A stretch of DNA of 64,000 nucleotides from a bacterium (GTDB taxonomy: Bacteria > Bacteroidota > Ignavibacteria > Kapaibacteriales > UBA2268): assembly GCA_024711295.1 (NCBI GenBank), contig JANJTB010000035.1, positions 1 through 64,000 on the forward strand, given 5' to 3'. Shown here one piece after another: positions 7,633 through 17,042 of this stretch; positions within the stretch are counted from its first letter, which is position 1, and each line of letters opens with the position of its first letter. The notes beneath the pieces are model-generated. The model ran no database searches. It saw nothing but the letters and a program-made list of their open reading frames with translations, and was not told the DNA's origin. The translations under genes were made by a program, and so were the position numbers.

Positions 7633-10600
7633 TTATTTTAATATTAAAAATGCCTTATGATGTGATTCAGAGCCATTGATTATTCTAATAATATAGACAC
7701 CAGAGCTAAATTTTGATACATCAATATTAATATTTCCCGATACTAGATTAGTATCGAATAAACAAACACCCCTTGTATCGTAAATGGCAATTTTTGATGA
7801 ATTCTCTTTAATATAATTATCAAAACCTACAGAGATAGTTTCATTCGCTGGAGTAGGGAATACAGTTATTTCTCCGAGTTGATGAGCATTTTCATCAATA
7901 CTGCTTATCTTATAGTTGTATAAGTCAGACATGAAACTTTTGCATGAATTTTCAGTTACCTGCACTGTATAATTACCTTCTACATCCTTGGTATCATAGT
8001 TCTTAGCTCTTGCCCCGGGGATAATATTCCCTTCAAAATACCATTGATTACCGGAAGAGGCACTGGAAATCAATACTCTGTTGTCTCTTGAAATTGTGGG
8101 TTGGGGTGGTAGTTCTGTTATATCAGTTTCAAAGTAAATTTGTTTGATAAAATCATCATCAGAAGAATACTCAAGATATAGGTTGCCTTTGCCTGGATTC
8201 TCCCATTTTACCTGTATCAGTTGAGTATTATTTGAACCAATGATTTTACCACCGGAAATACTCCATTTAAATTTACCTACATTTAACAATGAATTATAAA
8301 ATTGTTCATCAAATTGACAAACCTGGCTGACACCTTCTATTTCATTTGAAACATCCTCTTTTGTTTTTACAACTAATGATGCTGTTTCATTACAATTATC
8401 ATTTCTGAAATTCAACTCAATTTTGTTGTCGCCTACTGAATTAAAAGAAACAAATAAAGTATCTGAGTCATCAGCTCCAATTATAACTCCACCGGTCACT
8501 GACCACTTTTTGACTAACTTGTTATCAGTAACATAATACTTATATGTATTATTCGCAAAAACCTTATCAAAACCGGTTACATTTAATTGAGGGAAATCAT
8601 AAATTGAAATGTTTAATGTATCACTGAAAATTCTTGGCACTGTTGATTCAACAAACAGGAAATAATCATCACCGGATTGCATAATTCTTGGAAACTGAAT
8701 ATTTATATTATTAGCTAATGAACTTGTAATTTCACCAATCGTCATCGGAAATGTTTGCTGCCCGGGATTTCTTTTTCCCAACCTAACCCTGAATATATTC
8801 TCACCCAGAAAATTTCCATTTGATATTGAATATTTAAAATTCATTTTTGTACCTGGGCAAATTGCAGTATCAGCCAGCGGGGTTAAAGTTAGTTTAGGGG
8901 GGAGAGGAACGCTTGAATAAAAGAACCTGTAAATAGTGTCATTTCCACTTGCATCAACTACTCTTATGTAAGCTAATGCGTCTTCCTTAATATTAATTGG
9001 CCTTAGTTCAACGCTTACTTGGTTATCAACACCTGGAACAATTTCATCATTGAATAAATAATAATTATATGATGAATCTTTAACCAAATGGATCATTGCC
9101 AAATTTGACCTAATCTTTGAACTGGTTATTGGTTCGTCATTAATTATCCCGGAATAATTACCATTTCCTGTTAGCGAAAATGTTGCACTTGGCGGATAAA
9201 TATCCTCAGGTTTTTCATGATTTTTGAATGGCAAGTAGGCTGCAGAAGAATAAGTATCGTTAAAGTTTTCAAAGCCATATACTGAGCCGGCAATAGGTCT
9301 GTTTGACTCGACTATGTATCTACCATGTCTGGATAACTTTAGGTTAAGGTAGTAATATCTAAAACCTTCGGGTTCAGTAACCGGAAAAGGAATAGGGTTA
9401 TTTAAAGCTATATCTTTTACTTTTTTAATTTCAGATTTGCCGTCAATTATCTCTGTTAATAATAATTCTTCAGGGATTTGTCCGGCATCATTTAGTCTGA
9501 AAACCAGATTAAGATAATTATCTGTAAAGTATTGATTTGATGAAGTTGCCGGCAAATTAAACACTAATTTAGTGGCAAAGTTATCACCCGAAATAACCTG
9601 AGCTTTAAATGGTACACTCTTGTCAGACAAACTCTCGTTGCCTGTGTTAAACTGTACAACATTTATTCTTTTATCTGAGGATATGATTGCCGGCTTATTA
9701 TCTGTATTAACTCTAAAACTAAGGAAACCCTTTCCTTCAGCTCCATAAGGAAACTGAATGATACCTTTGTTCGCGTTATTCAATTTAACTTGTGTGTCAT
9801 TCTCATAAGCACTGACTTTAACCCAAGAACCGGTTGTTCTACCGTAAACAGGAGTAATATAATACCTTTTCGAAAAACTGCTGATTGGCATTTCCTGTTC
9901 AATTAAATGTTCACATGGGCTTAAATTTGTTGGTACTTGAGCACAATAATTCCCTGTAAATACAGCTATTGGTTTTGTTGACCTTATTGTACTACCTGAC
10001 AGGTCATTATTATTTCCTAAACCGCTCAATACCCAAACATCACCTTTTGTAAGCGTTCTGCTTACTGACGCATCAGTTTTTAGTGAATCATTATTTGCAA
10101 GTTTAACTTGAGTGCTGGTGTTACCACCTAGTTTAAAAGTTACGCGAGTGTTGTCGTAAGCACTTACAATTACTGCAGTTGATGGAGCATAATTGTTAGT
10201 GTTGTTTGAATAGTCATTAAATGTGGTTATGTTGTAAGAAGGTCCAAGGAAGTTTAAAGGAAGAGCTAAAAAACCCTCTGTGTATGTCCTTAATCTTACG
10301 ACAACATAAATAATTACCGGGGAGTCAGAAGTAACAAAGAGAGCTTTATTTTCATAAACATTCTCATTTGGTGTTTTGACATTTGGTGTTTTATTATAAG
10401 GCATCAAAAATTTAGCATGGATATCATGCTCGATTACTTTATTGGGAGTAACATCAACATTTGCATTATAAAATGATGCTTCAACCTTGAAGTTCACCTT
10501 GGCAGATGTGGATGATGAAATATAAAATTTAACTTGATTATAATCATCTAAAGCATTATAATACGCCGGTACAAAGCTGATGATAAAATTAGTGCCTGCA

Positions 10601-10719
10601 TTAGAAGGTGAGTTTAATTCAACAAGTTGTTCAGGATTAATTTGGGAGTTTAAATTATTATAAGAAACTAACAAAATTATAAATCCTGAAAGAATTAAAA
10701 ATTGTAAATATTTCATCAT
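7633..10719 (-). CDS. Giant secreted protein with IgGFc-binding-type domain, Ig/PKD-like modules and T9SS sorting domain
   Basis: The 1028-residue product has a signal peptide (YLQFLILSGFIILLVSY). Residues ~115-500 resemble the IgGFc-binding N-terminal domain family (PF17517-like): blocks such as ALFVTSDSPVIIYV, TAVIVSAYDNTRVTF, PIAVFTGNYCAQVP, CEHLIEQEMPISSFSKRYYI and GRTTGSWVKVSAYENDTQV. Several Ig/PKD-like modules follow (VTDNKLVKKWSVTGGVIIG; GKFKWSISGGKIIGSN). The last ~80 residues are a T9SS type A domain (VFPTPANETISVGF, IAIYDTRGVCLF, SGVYIIRI, KAFLIL). It is expected at the cell surface as an adhesin-like protein; the domain name does not prove immunoglobulin binding. The MATE gene begins within its last codons, suggesting co-transcription. 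Confidence 0.85.
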   Translation of the reverse strand: MMKYLQFLILSGFIILLVSYNNLNSQINPEQLVELNSPSNAGTNFIISFVPAYYNALDDYNQVKFYISSSTSAKVNFKVEASFYNANVDVTPNKVIEHDIHAKFLMPYNKTPNVKTPNENVYENKALFVTSDSPVIIYVVVRLRTYTEGFLALPLNFLGPSYNITTFNDYSNNTNNYAPSTAVIVSAYDNTRVTFKLGGNTSTQVKLANNDSLKTDASVSRTLTKGDVWVLSGLGNNNDLSGSTIRSTKPIAVFTGNYCAQVPTNLSPCEHLIEQEMPISSFSKRYYITPVYGRTTGSWVKVSAYENDTQVKLNNANKGIIQFPYGAEGKGFLSFRVNTDNKPAIISSDKRINVVQFNTGNESLSDKSVPFKAQVISGDNFATKLVFNLPATSSNQYFTDNYLNLVFRLNDAGQIPEELLLTEIIDGKSEIKKVKDIALNNPIPFPVTEPEGFRYYYLNLKLSRHGRYIVESNRPIAGSVYGFENFNDTYSSAAYLPFKNHEKPEDIYPPSATFSLTGNGNYSGIINDEPITSSKIRSNLAMIHLVKDSSYNYYLFNDEIVPGVDNQVSVELRPINIKEDALAYIRVVDASGNDTIYRFFYSSVPLPPKLTLTPLADTAICPGTKMNFKYSISNGNFLGENIFRVRLGKRNPGQQTFPMTIGEITSSLANNINIQFPRIMQSGDDYFLFVESTVPRIFSDTLNISIYDFPQLNVTGFDKVFANNTYKYYVTDNKLVKKWSVTGGVIIGADDSDTLFVSFNSVGDNKIELNFRNDNCNETASLVVKTKEDVSNEIEGVSQVCQFDEQFYNSLLNVGKFKWSISGGKIIGSNNTQLIQVKWENPGKGNLYLEYSSDDDFIKQIYFETDITELPPQPTISRDNRVLISSASSGNQWYFEGNIIPGARAKNYDTKDVEGNYTVQVTENSCKSFMSDLYNYKISSIDENAHQLGEITVFPTPANETISVGFDNYIKENSSKIAIYDTRGVCLFDTNLVSGNINIDVSKFSSGVYIIRIINGSESHHKAFLILK

Positions 10720-10786
10720 CTTTATTTCCTCAAAGAAAACTATAACCGAAAAATTCAGTTATTTATACTAAAATTATTTTAAATTT

Positions 10787-10794
10787 CAAATATA
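10787..10794 (-). promoter_or_regulatory. Candidate -7 box of the IgGFc-domain gene
   Basis: On the minus strand TATATTTG matches TAnnTTTG and lies 67 bases upstream of the ATG at 10719. No TTG lies at the expected -33 distance, so support is modest. Confidence 0.3.
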
Positions 10795-10954
10795 ATTATA
10801 TTTTTTGAATTTTATTAAAAATTCGTTAAATAATATTGATGTAACATACATGTTGACATGCTTTTATTATTTTTGAGTCTTTTAAGTTCACATACCAAAA
10901 TTAAATGTTAATATGAGAGAAATTTTTGTCAATAATCAAAACAACAAATTACAA

Positions 10955-11305
10955 TTATTTTCTTAAAATTTTATCTAATGATTTACCTTTCGCCAGTTCA
11001 TCAATTAACTTATCAAGATACCTGATTTGTTGCATTAGTTTATCTTCGATTTCTTCTACTCTAAAACCACATATCAACCCGGTTATTTTGTTTGCGTTTG
11101 GATTTAATAGTGGTGCGTCATTAAAAAAAGATTCAAAATCACTTCCATCTTCAATTTTACCCATAAGTGTTGTTTTGTCATATCCTGTCAGCCAGAAAAT
11201 AATCAAATCAACCTCTTCACGAGTCCTACCTTTTTTTTCTGCTTTTTGGACGTATAATGGGTACACTTTACTAAATGACATTTTAAATATTCTTGTATTA
11301 TCCAT
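10955..11305 (-). CDS. DUF2200 domain-containing protein
   Basis: The 116-residue protein matches DUF2200 over its whole length, by recollection of the family: [58 protein letters not shown], and the terminal [21 protein letters not shown]. It is a small soluble protein found widely in bacteria, with no established function. The start ATG at 11305 gives [10 protein letters not shown], in agreement with family N-termini. It follows a small membrane-protein gene on the same strand by 15 bases, so the two probably form an operon. An overlapping 232-codon frame on the plus strand is considered a shadow. Confidence 0.85.
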   Translation of the reverse strand: MDNTRIFKMSFSKVYPLYVQKAEKKGRTREEVDLIIFWLTGYDKTTLMGKIEDGSDFESFFNDAPLLNPNANKITGLICGFRVEEIEDKLMQQIRYLDKLIDELAKGKSLDKILRK

Positions 11306-11320
11306 AATGCCCCTATTACT

Positions 11321-11560
11321 TTACTTGTTGAAAAGAGAAAATAATATTTTGCCTGACAAATATAAAAAGGAAATAAGAATAAAAATCACTCCAGCCATCA
11401 TCAAAGTTTCAAGTATATTTGTCTTTACGTCAGGTATCCTTTCATTTAAATCAATTATAAATCCAAAAATTGATGTAAGTAACGAAATAAATGAGATAAT
11501 GATTAACTCCTCTATTTTGAATACTTTAAATTTTCTTGTTTTAATCATAGTGCAATTCAT
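11321..11560 (-). CDS. Small two-helix membrane protein, unknown
   Basis: The product is 79 residues (75 if the second ATG at 11548 is used). It has two hydrophobic segments, LIIISFISLLTSIFGFII and TLMMAGVIFILISFLYLSG, joined by a short charged loop (DLNERIPDVKTN), with basic ends. The orientation is likely both termini in the cytoplasm. No family recognised. It lies 15 bases upstream of the DUF2200 gene on the same strand. The DUF2200 partner makes a real operon plausible, but a small AT-rich frame with hydrophobic content could arise by chance. Confidence 0.5.
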   Translation of the reverse strand: MNCTMIKTRKFKVFKIEELIIISFISLLTSIFGFIIDLNERIPDVKTNILETLMMAGVIFILISFLYLSGKILFSLFNK

Positions 11561-11753
11561 ATTATTTATTTTTTACAAAATTAATATATTTAGAATTAAT
11601 TATCAAAATATTCCTTTGAATTAATGATTTCTTTATGTTAATTAAAAAATAAATACAAATTCTAAATTTCCATAAGAGTAATGAATGATTAAAGGATTTC
11701 TTTGGAACTAATCAAATCATAGATAAACACTTTATTAAGTCGGATATTTTTTG

Positions 11754-11761
11754 TATTTTTG
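11754..11761 (+). promoter_or_regulatory. Candidate -7 box of gyrA
   Basis: TATTTTTG fits TAnnTTTG and lies 40 bases before the gyrA ATG. The same octamer recurs at a similar distance before several other genes of this window. A clear -33 TTG is missing. Confidence 0.4.
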
Positions 11762-11801
11762 TAAGTTTGTAAATTATTAAATTAAATAAAAGATATCATT
11801 T

Positions 11802-14306
11802 ATGTCATTACTTGATAAGGGACAAATAATCGAGACATTGCTTGAAGATGAGATGAGAAATTCTTATCTTGACTATTCAATGTCTGTAATAGTTTCCAGA
11901 GCATTGCCAGATGTCAGAGATGGATTAAAACCGGTTCATCGACGCATATTATATGCAATGCAGGAGTTGGGATTAGCCCCCAATAGACCTTACAAAAAGA
12001 GTGCTAGGCTTGTTGGTGAGGTTTTAGGTAAATATCACCCGCATGGAGATAGTTCTGTTTACGAAGCTATGGTAAGACTTGCTCAAAACTGGAGTATGCG
12101 TTATCCTTTGGTTGATGGCCAGGGAAATTATGGTTCGGTTGATGGTGATCCACCGGCAGCGATGCGTTATACCGAAACAAGATTATCACATATTGCTACT
12201 CAAACTCTCAGAGATATTGACAAGGAAACAGTTCTATTTCAGAATAACTTTGATGAGTCTCTGAAAGAGCCGACAGTATTGCCTACAGTACTACCTACAT
12301 TATTGGTAAATGGTGCAAGTGGTATTGCTGTAGGTATGGCAACAAATATTCCACCTCATAATTTGACCGAAATAATTAATGGGTTGATTGCTCTTATAGA
12401 TAATCCCGAAATTACCGATGAAGAGTTAATGAAACTGATACCTGCACCCGACTTTCCGACAGGTGGTATTATTTACGGATATAATGGTGTTCGCGAGTCA
12501 TATCTTACTGGTAGAGGTAAAATCACCGTAAGGGCTAAGGTTTTTATTGAAGAGAATAAAACGAAAACTAAGCAATCTTTAATTGTAACTGAATTGCCAT
12601 ATCAGGTTAATAAAGCTACATTGATAGAAAGAATAGCTGATTTGGTGCGAGGTAAGGTTATCGAAGATATATCAGGTCTGAATGATGAATCAGACAGAAA
12701 TGGTATGCGTATAGTAATTGATTTAAAGAGAGACGCAAACCCTGATGTTGTTTTGAATAATCTCTTTAAACACTCACAACTTCAGGTTACCTTTGGCTCT
12801 AATATGCTTGCTTTGGTTAATGGGCGTCCGAAAGTTTTGACACTTAAGCAAATGATGCACCACTTTGTAAATTTCAGAAATGAAGTTGTTGTTAAGCGTA
12901 CAAAATATGAATTAGACCAAGCTGAGAAACGTGCTCACATTCTCGAAGGATTTATAATCGCTTTGGATAATCTTGATGCAGTAATCAAAACTATCAGAGA
13001 ATCAAGGGATCCAAATTCAGCCTCTATTGCTTTACAACAGAATTTCGGATTGTCAGAAATTCAGGCTAAAGCAATTCTTGATATGAGATTGCAAAGATTG
13101 ACAGGTCTTGAAAGAGAAAAAATTCAGAAAGAGTATCGTGATATTTTGCAGTTAATTGAAAAGTTAAGATCTATTTTAGAGAACAAAAGTTTACAAATGG
13201 CAATCATTACACAGGAATTTACAGAGCTTAGAGACAGATTTGGCGATGCTCGTCGCACCGAAGTTATCATGGATTCCCGTGAGTTTTCTGTCGAAGATAT
13301 GATTGCAAACGAAGACGTTATCGTTACAATGTCACATAATGGATACATTAAGCGTACCCCATTATCAAGTTATCGCAGACAGAATAAAGGTGGGCGCGGT
13401 TCTAGCGGCACTGCTACTTACGATGACGATTATATTGAATTTCTATACCAATCTTCTACACATAATCATATATTATTCTTCACTGATGCAGGCAGAGTTT
13501 ATAAGATTAAAGTTTATGATATTCCTGAAGGAAGCAGAAATTCAAAAGGTAGATCAATTAATAATGTAATAAATAAATTACCCGATGAAAAAGTTACTGC
13601 ATTAATGCCTGTTAAGGAATTTTCTGATAATGAGTACGCAATGATGTGTACTGTAAATGGTACAATCAAGAAAACAGAATTATCGGCATTTGCCAATGTT
13701 AGAGTTACAGGAATTATTGCCATAAATCTTGATGACGGAGACAAACTGATTTCAGCTCAAATTACTGATGGTAATTGTGATATTATCATAGGAACAAAGA
13801 AAGGTTTGGCTTGTAGATTCAGAGAAAGTGAAGTTCGATCCATGGGCAGAACTGCAACTGGTGTAAGAGGTATATCTCTATCTAGTTCTGACAAAGTAAT
13901 TTCGATGATTGTTATTCGAAGAGCTGATGCACAAGTTCTTGTAGTCAGTGAAAATGGATTTGGTAAGAGAACCAAATTTGAGGATTTCAGACTTACAAAA
14001 AGAGGAGCAAAGGGAGTAATCTCTATGAATCTGACTCCAAAAACCGGTGATGTAATTGGCTTATTAATGGCTGTTGACAGTGAAGATTTGGTTGTGATGA
14101 CTGTCAACGGTATACTAATACGTCAATCAGTAAAGAATATAAGAACAATTGGCAGAAACACTCAGGGAGTCAAATTAATCAGACTTGATGAAGGTGATAA
14201 GATTGCTGATATTGCTGCGGTTAATCGTGACGATGAGGAAGAAACCGATATTATTGATGATGATATTGAGAATATTGATGGCAATGGACAGGAAGCATTG
14301 CTTTAG
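11802..14306 (+). CDS. gyrA: DNA gyrase subunit A
   Basis: An 834-residue GyrA, the breakage-reunion subunit that with GyrB introduces negative supercoils. The N-terminus [23 protein letters not shown] is diagnostic, the catalytic tyrosine lies in [10 protein letters not shown] (about Tyr123), and the quinolone region reads [10 protein letters not shown] with Ser84 and Glu88 aligning with E. coli Ser83/Asp87. The C-terminal beta-pinwheel contains a GyrA-box-like RQNKGGRGS and repeats such as [11 protein letters not shown], followed by an acidic tail ([18 protein letters not shown]). The GyrA-box favours gyrase over ParC. It stands alone on the plus strand, convergent with ispG, with a shared terminator. 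Confidence 0.97.
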   Translation: MSLLDKGQIIETLLEDEMRNSYLDYSMSVIVSRALPDVRDGLKPVHRRILYAMQELGLAPNRPYKKSARLVGEVLGKYHPHGDSSVYEAMVRLAQNWSMRYPLVDGQGNYGSVDGDPPAAMRYTETRLSHIATQTLRDIDKETVLFQNNFDESLKEPTVLPTVLPTLLVNGASGIAVGMATNIPPHNLTEIINGLIALIDNPEITDEELMKLIPAPDFPTGGIIYGYNGVRESYLTGRGKITVRAKVFIEENKTKTKQSLIVTELPYQVNKATLIERIADLVRGKVIEDISGLNDESDRNGMRIVIDLKRDANPDVVLNNLFKHSQLQVTFGSNMLALVNGRPKVLTLKQMMHHFVNFRNEVVVKRTKYELDQAEKRAHILEGFIIALDNLDAVIKTIRESRDPNSASIALQQNFGLSEIQAKAILDMRLQRLTGLEREKIQKEYRDILQLIEKLRSILENKSLQMAIITQEFTELRDRFGDARRTEVIMDSREFSVEDMIANEDVIVTMSHNGYIKRTPLSSYRRQNKGGRGSSGTATYDDDYIEFLYQSSTHNHILFFTDAGRVYKIKVYDIPEGSRNSKGRSINNVINKLPDEKVTALMPVKEFSDNEYAMMCTVNGTIKKTELSAFANVRVTGIIAINLDDGDKLISAQITDGNCDIIIGTKKGLACRFRESEVRSMGRTATGVRGISLSSSDKVISMIVIRRADAQVLVVSENGFGKRTKFEDFRLTKRGAKGVISMNLTPKTGDVIGLLMAVDSEDLVVMTVNGILIRQSVKNIRTIGRNTQGVKLIRLDEGDKIADIAAVNRDDEEETDIIDDDIENIDGNGQEALL

Positions 14307-14333
14307 TCCTGCATTTAAATATTTATATATTAA

Positions 14334-14366
14334 AAACCTCCGATTTTTAAGTCGGAGGTTTTTTTT
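14334..14366. terminator. Bidirectional terminator between gyrA and ispG
   Basis: The inverted repeat AAACCTCCGA / TCGGAGGTTT with an 8-base loop is flanked by an A-tract on the left and a T-tract on the right, so it can end transcription from both convergent genes. The ispG stop codon lies at its right edge. Confidence 0.85.
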
Positions 14367-15528
14367 AGCTTTGAGGTTCAAATAAATGAATTTCTTTAAG
14401 TAATTCCTGTACAATGTCTTCTTCAGGAACATATCTGATTGGGACACCTTTTCTAAACAACAAACCCTTTCCCTTTGCTGCAGCTACTCCCAGATCAGCT
14501 TCTCTAGCCTCGCCAGGTCCATTAACAGCACAGCCTAAAATTGAAACAGTCATAGGTTTTTTGATATCCTTAACAGCATCTTCGATTTGCTCGGTAATTT
14601 TGAACAAATCAACATCTAATCTACCACATGTTGGACATGAAATTATCTCAACATTCCTTTGAGCATAACCTAATGTTCTCAGGATTTCCTTTCCAACTTC
14701 AACTTCTCTTTCCGGTTCGTCGGTTAGTGAAACCCTTATTGTATCTCCAATACCCTCGGCAAGAAGAGTACCAATACCTACTGCGGATTTAATAGTTCCC
14801 ACTCTTAATCTACCAGCCTCAGTTACGCCAAGATGGAGAGGAAAATCTGTTCTCTCTGCAATTAGTCTGTATGCTTCAATCATGAGAGGAACTGATGTGG
14901 ACTTGACTGATATCACCAAATCTTCAAATCCAAATTCTTGAGATATTTGGACATGTTTCATTGCTGATTCAAATAATGCTTCGGCTGTTGGGTACCCATG
15001 CTTATCCAAAATTTCCTGTTCAAGAGAACCAGAATTAACGCCTATTCTAATTGGAATTCCTCTTTCCTTTGCTGCTGTAAGGACTTTCTTTACTCTTTCA
15101 ATTTTTCCGATATTTCCAGGATTAATCCTTACTTTTGCTACGCCAGCTTCAATTGCTTTTAGGGCGAACATATAGTTAAAATGAATATCTGCCACGATAG
15201 GAACATTTACTCTTTTAACAATTTCACCAATTGCTTCAGATGCTTCTTTGTTATTTACAGTTACCCTTACTATGTCAACCCCGGCTTCTTCGCATCTTTT
15301 AATTTGTGCAACCGTTGCCTCCACGTCAGAGGTCTTGGTTTTAGTCATTGTTTGCACAGATATCGGATGACCACCACCTATTGGAATCCCGCCTATATAT
15401 ACAGTCCTTGAACTACGTCGGGGATATCTTGTCTGAGCAAATCTGTGCTCATGTTTCGAACCATTTGAGCCATGATTTAAGACATTCAATCCCAATTCAT
15501 CATTGTTTAATTCCATACTTCCCATCAA
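14365..15528 (-). CDS. ispG: 4-hydroxy-3-methylbut-2-enyl diphosphate synthase (flavodoxin/ferredoxin)
   Basis: IspG (GcpE) catalyses the penultimate step of the methylerythritol phosphate route to isoprenoids with a [4Fe-4S] cluster. Diagnostic segments are PISVQTMTKTKTSDVEAT, VADIHFNYMFALKAIEAG and VRINPGNIG in the TIM barrel. The cluster ligands lie in SCPTCGRLDVDLF and ILGCAVNGPGEAREAD (three Cys plus the conserved Glu). The 387-residue length is the short proteobacterial/Chlorobi-like form and lacks the large central insertion common in many Bacteroidetes IspG. The first ~35 residues (N/S/G/H-rich) are not conserved, so the start could be further inside. The rhomboid gene lies about 10 bases upstream on the same strand. 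Confidence 0.95.
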   Translation of the reverse strand: MMGSMELNNDELGLNVLNHGSNGSKHEHRFAQTRYPRRSSRTVYIGGIPIGGGHPISVQTMTKTKTSDVEATVAQIKRCEEAGVDIVRVTVNNKEASEAIGEIVKRVNVPIVADIHFNYMFALKAIEAGVAKVRINPGNIGKIERVKKVLTAAKERGIPIRIGVNSGSLEQEILDKHGYPTAEALFESAMKHVQISQEFGFEDLVISVKSTSVPLMIEAYRLIAERTDFPLHLGVTEAGRLRVGTIKSAVGIGTLLAEGIGDTIRVSLTDEPEREVEVGKEILRTLGYAQRNVEIISCPTCGRLDVDLFKITEQIEDAVKDIKKPMTVSILGCAVNGPGEAREADLGVAAAKGKGLLFRKGVPIRYVPEEDIVQELLKEIHLFEPQS

Positions 15529-15537
15529 TTTATAGTA

Positions 15538-16515
15538 TTAAATAATTTTACTTAACTCAGTTAATATCTTTTTCTCTCTTTCGGTCAAATTCTGATAACC
15601 GGTTGCTGAGATTTTATCCAATATTATGTCAATTTTATTTTGGGTTATTTCTTCACCCTCTATGATATACTTTTTTATATTTGTATCAGCTCTGACAATT
15701 TCAGGTTCGGATTGTTTTGGTTTATTGCTCCAAGGTATGTTGTAAATAGGAGCTTTGGGCTTTGAATATTCATTATTATATTCGTTTCCGGTAAAAGTAT
15801 TTGAATAGCTATTTGAATAATACTGACCTTTCGATGCCCACGCCACTAATTTTTCAAATCCAATATTTCTTCCATATTTCAGTAATATATATCCTGTAAA
15901 AGCACCACCGAGGTGTGCAAAGTGAGCTACTCCGCTGGCTCCACTTACACCATTTATTAGCTCGATTGCTCCGAAGATTATTACAAAGAATTTCGCCGGT
16001 ATTGGTATAAATAAAGGGAACATAAAAATTGGTCTATTAGGAAATGTTAAGCCAAATGCAAGTAATAATCCATAAACTGAGCCTGATGCTCCCACTGTAG
16101 GTCGTAAATCACCAAAAAATGGAGTTACCATCATGTGTATTAATGCTGCTCCAATTCCTGCAATGATATAATATAATAAAAATCTTTTAGGTCCCCACAA
16201 TGATTCCAACTCTGAGCCAAACATCCATAAAGCAAACATATTCATTAACAAATGCCAAAAATCTGCGTGCATAAATTGATATGTTATCAACTGCCATGGG
16301 TAAAATTGCTTGTAATCAGCAAATGGCAAAATATTATCAAAATTAATGGGCCATAGTGCAGAATATTGCATGAAATAGTAATTTAGTGGTACACCGTTAA
16401 AAGTAAGTGTACCAATGAAAAAGTGCTGCAAAAAATAAACTGCAATATTAGCTATAAGCAAACCTTTTATGACAGGGGTGAACATTCCACCTCCGAAATT
16501 TCCGTATCTTTTCAT
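15538..16515 (-). CDS. Rhomboid family intramembrane serine protease
   Basis: A membrane protein with six or more helices and the rhomboid catalytic dyad. The Ser is in GASGSVYGLLLAFG and the His in AHFAHLGGAFTGY; the FWHLLMNMFALWMFG segment carries the HxxxN motif. Rhomboids cleave single-pass membrane proteins within the bilayer. The C-terminal tail (IDIILDKISATGYQNLTEREKKIL) resembles the short helical extension common in Bacteroidota rhomboids. The frame is open to an ATG at 16629, but that would overlap the upstream gene and add a non-homologous 38 residues. The ATG at 16515 (MKRYGNFGGGM) is preferred; neither has a strong Shine-Dalgarno. ispG follows after 9 bases. Confidence 0.9.
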   Translation of the reverse strand: MKRYGNFGGGMFTPVIKGLLIANIAVYFLQHFFIGTLTFNGVPLNYYFMQYSALWPINFDNILPFADYKQFYPWQLITYQFMHADFWHLLMNMFALWMFGSELESLWGPKRFLLYYIIAGIGAALIHMMVTPFFGDLRPTVGASGSVYGLLLAFGLTFPNRPIFMFPLFIPIPAKFFVIIFGAIELINGVSGASGVAHFAHLGGAFTGYILLKYGRNIGFEKLVAWASKGQYYSNSYSNTFTGNEYNNEYSKPKAPIYNIPWSNKPKQSEPEIVRADTNIKKYIIEGEEITQNKIDIILDKISATGYQNLTEREKKILTELSKII

Positions 16516-16582
16516 TTTCTGTTTTACTTTAGATTTATAGATATGATCATAGACGTTAAGCCGTTTAAGGAATTGCTTATTA

Positions 16583-16966
16583 TTAATTTGTACAAATATT
16601 AACGAACTTATCTGAATTAGCCATCTCAATTACGATTTTTTTGTAGTATTTCCAAAAATTTAAGAAATTTGACCAAGAAAGTCTCAAATTATCTGAACTC
16701 TCATCTGAATAGAATAAATCAAGCTGTAGCTCATGAAGAGTTAGTATAAGCTCCTGTTTCAAGTTCTTACCATCAAGGCGTCCTGTAAGGACTTGTGGCA
16801 ACATTGGAAGCAATATTGAATAACCTGTTAATAAATTATTGATTGAGTTGCTCAATTCATTATCGTATTTACTATGATTAATGTAAAAATCAATTAATTT
16901 ATCTGCAGCTTCGATTGTGCTATCTATAAAATTTATGTAAAATATTATATAGTCTTTTTGTTTCAT
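16583..16966 (-). CDS. Hypothetical protein, 127 residues
   Basis: Not recognised. The frame can begin with TTG at 16972, but the ATG at 16966 (MKQKDYIIFY) is more natural. The protein is predicted to be mainly helical and soluble, rich in Leu/Asn/Lys/Asp, with segments STIEAADKLIDFYINHSKYD, LLTGYSILLPMLPQVLTGR and RLSWSNFLNFWKYYKKIVI. There is no signal peptide. It lies upstream of the rhomboid gene on the same strand and diverges from the glycosyltransferase gene at 17043. It is probably real, as it occupies the only good frame in the space. Confidence 0.6.
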   Translation of the reverse strand: MKQKDYIIFYINFIDSTIEAADKLIDFYINHSKYDNELSNSINNLLTGYSILLPMLPQVLTGRLDGKNLKQELILTLHELQLDLFYSDESSDNLRLSWSNFLNFWKYYKKIVIEMANSDKFVNICTN

Positions 16967-17001
16967 AATCAATAATTACGTAATTATTCAGTTATTTATT
17001 T

Positions 17002-17009
17002 TATTTTTG
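17002..17009 (+). promoter_or_regulatory. Candidate -7 box of the glycosyltransferase gene
   Basis: TATTTTTG matches TAnnTTTG and lies 33 bases before the ATG at 17043. A convincing -33 element is not seen. Confidence 0.4.
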
Positions 17010-17042
17010 TTTTAATATTTTACCTCATAATTTTTGTTAAGA

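Noticed and set aside
10926-11624. 232-codon plus-strand frame opposite DUF2200 and the small membrane gene
   Set aside because: It is antisense to a gene with recognisable family sequence, is low-complexity and hydrophobic/Ile-rich, and has no homology that I recognise.
13514-13744. Minus-strand frames within gyrA (for example 13124-13348, 13514-13744, 13757-14107)
   Set aside because: They are antisense to a complete, well-conserved gyrA and show no independent features.
14175-14447. 90-codon minus-strand frame across the gyrA end and terminator
   Set aside because: It crosses a terminator and lies opposite gyrA; no family resemblance.
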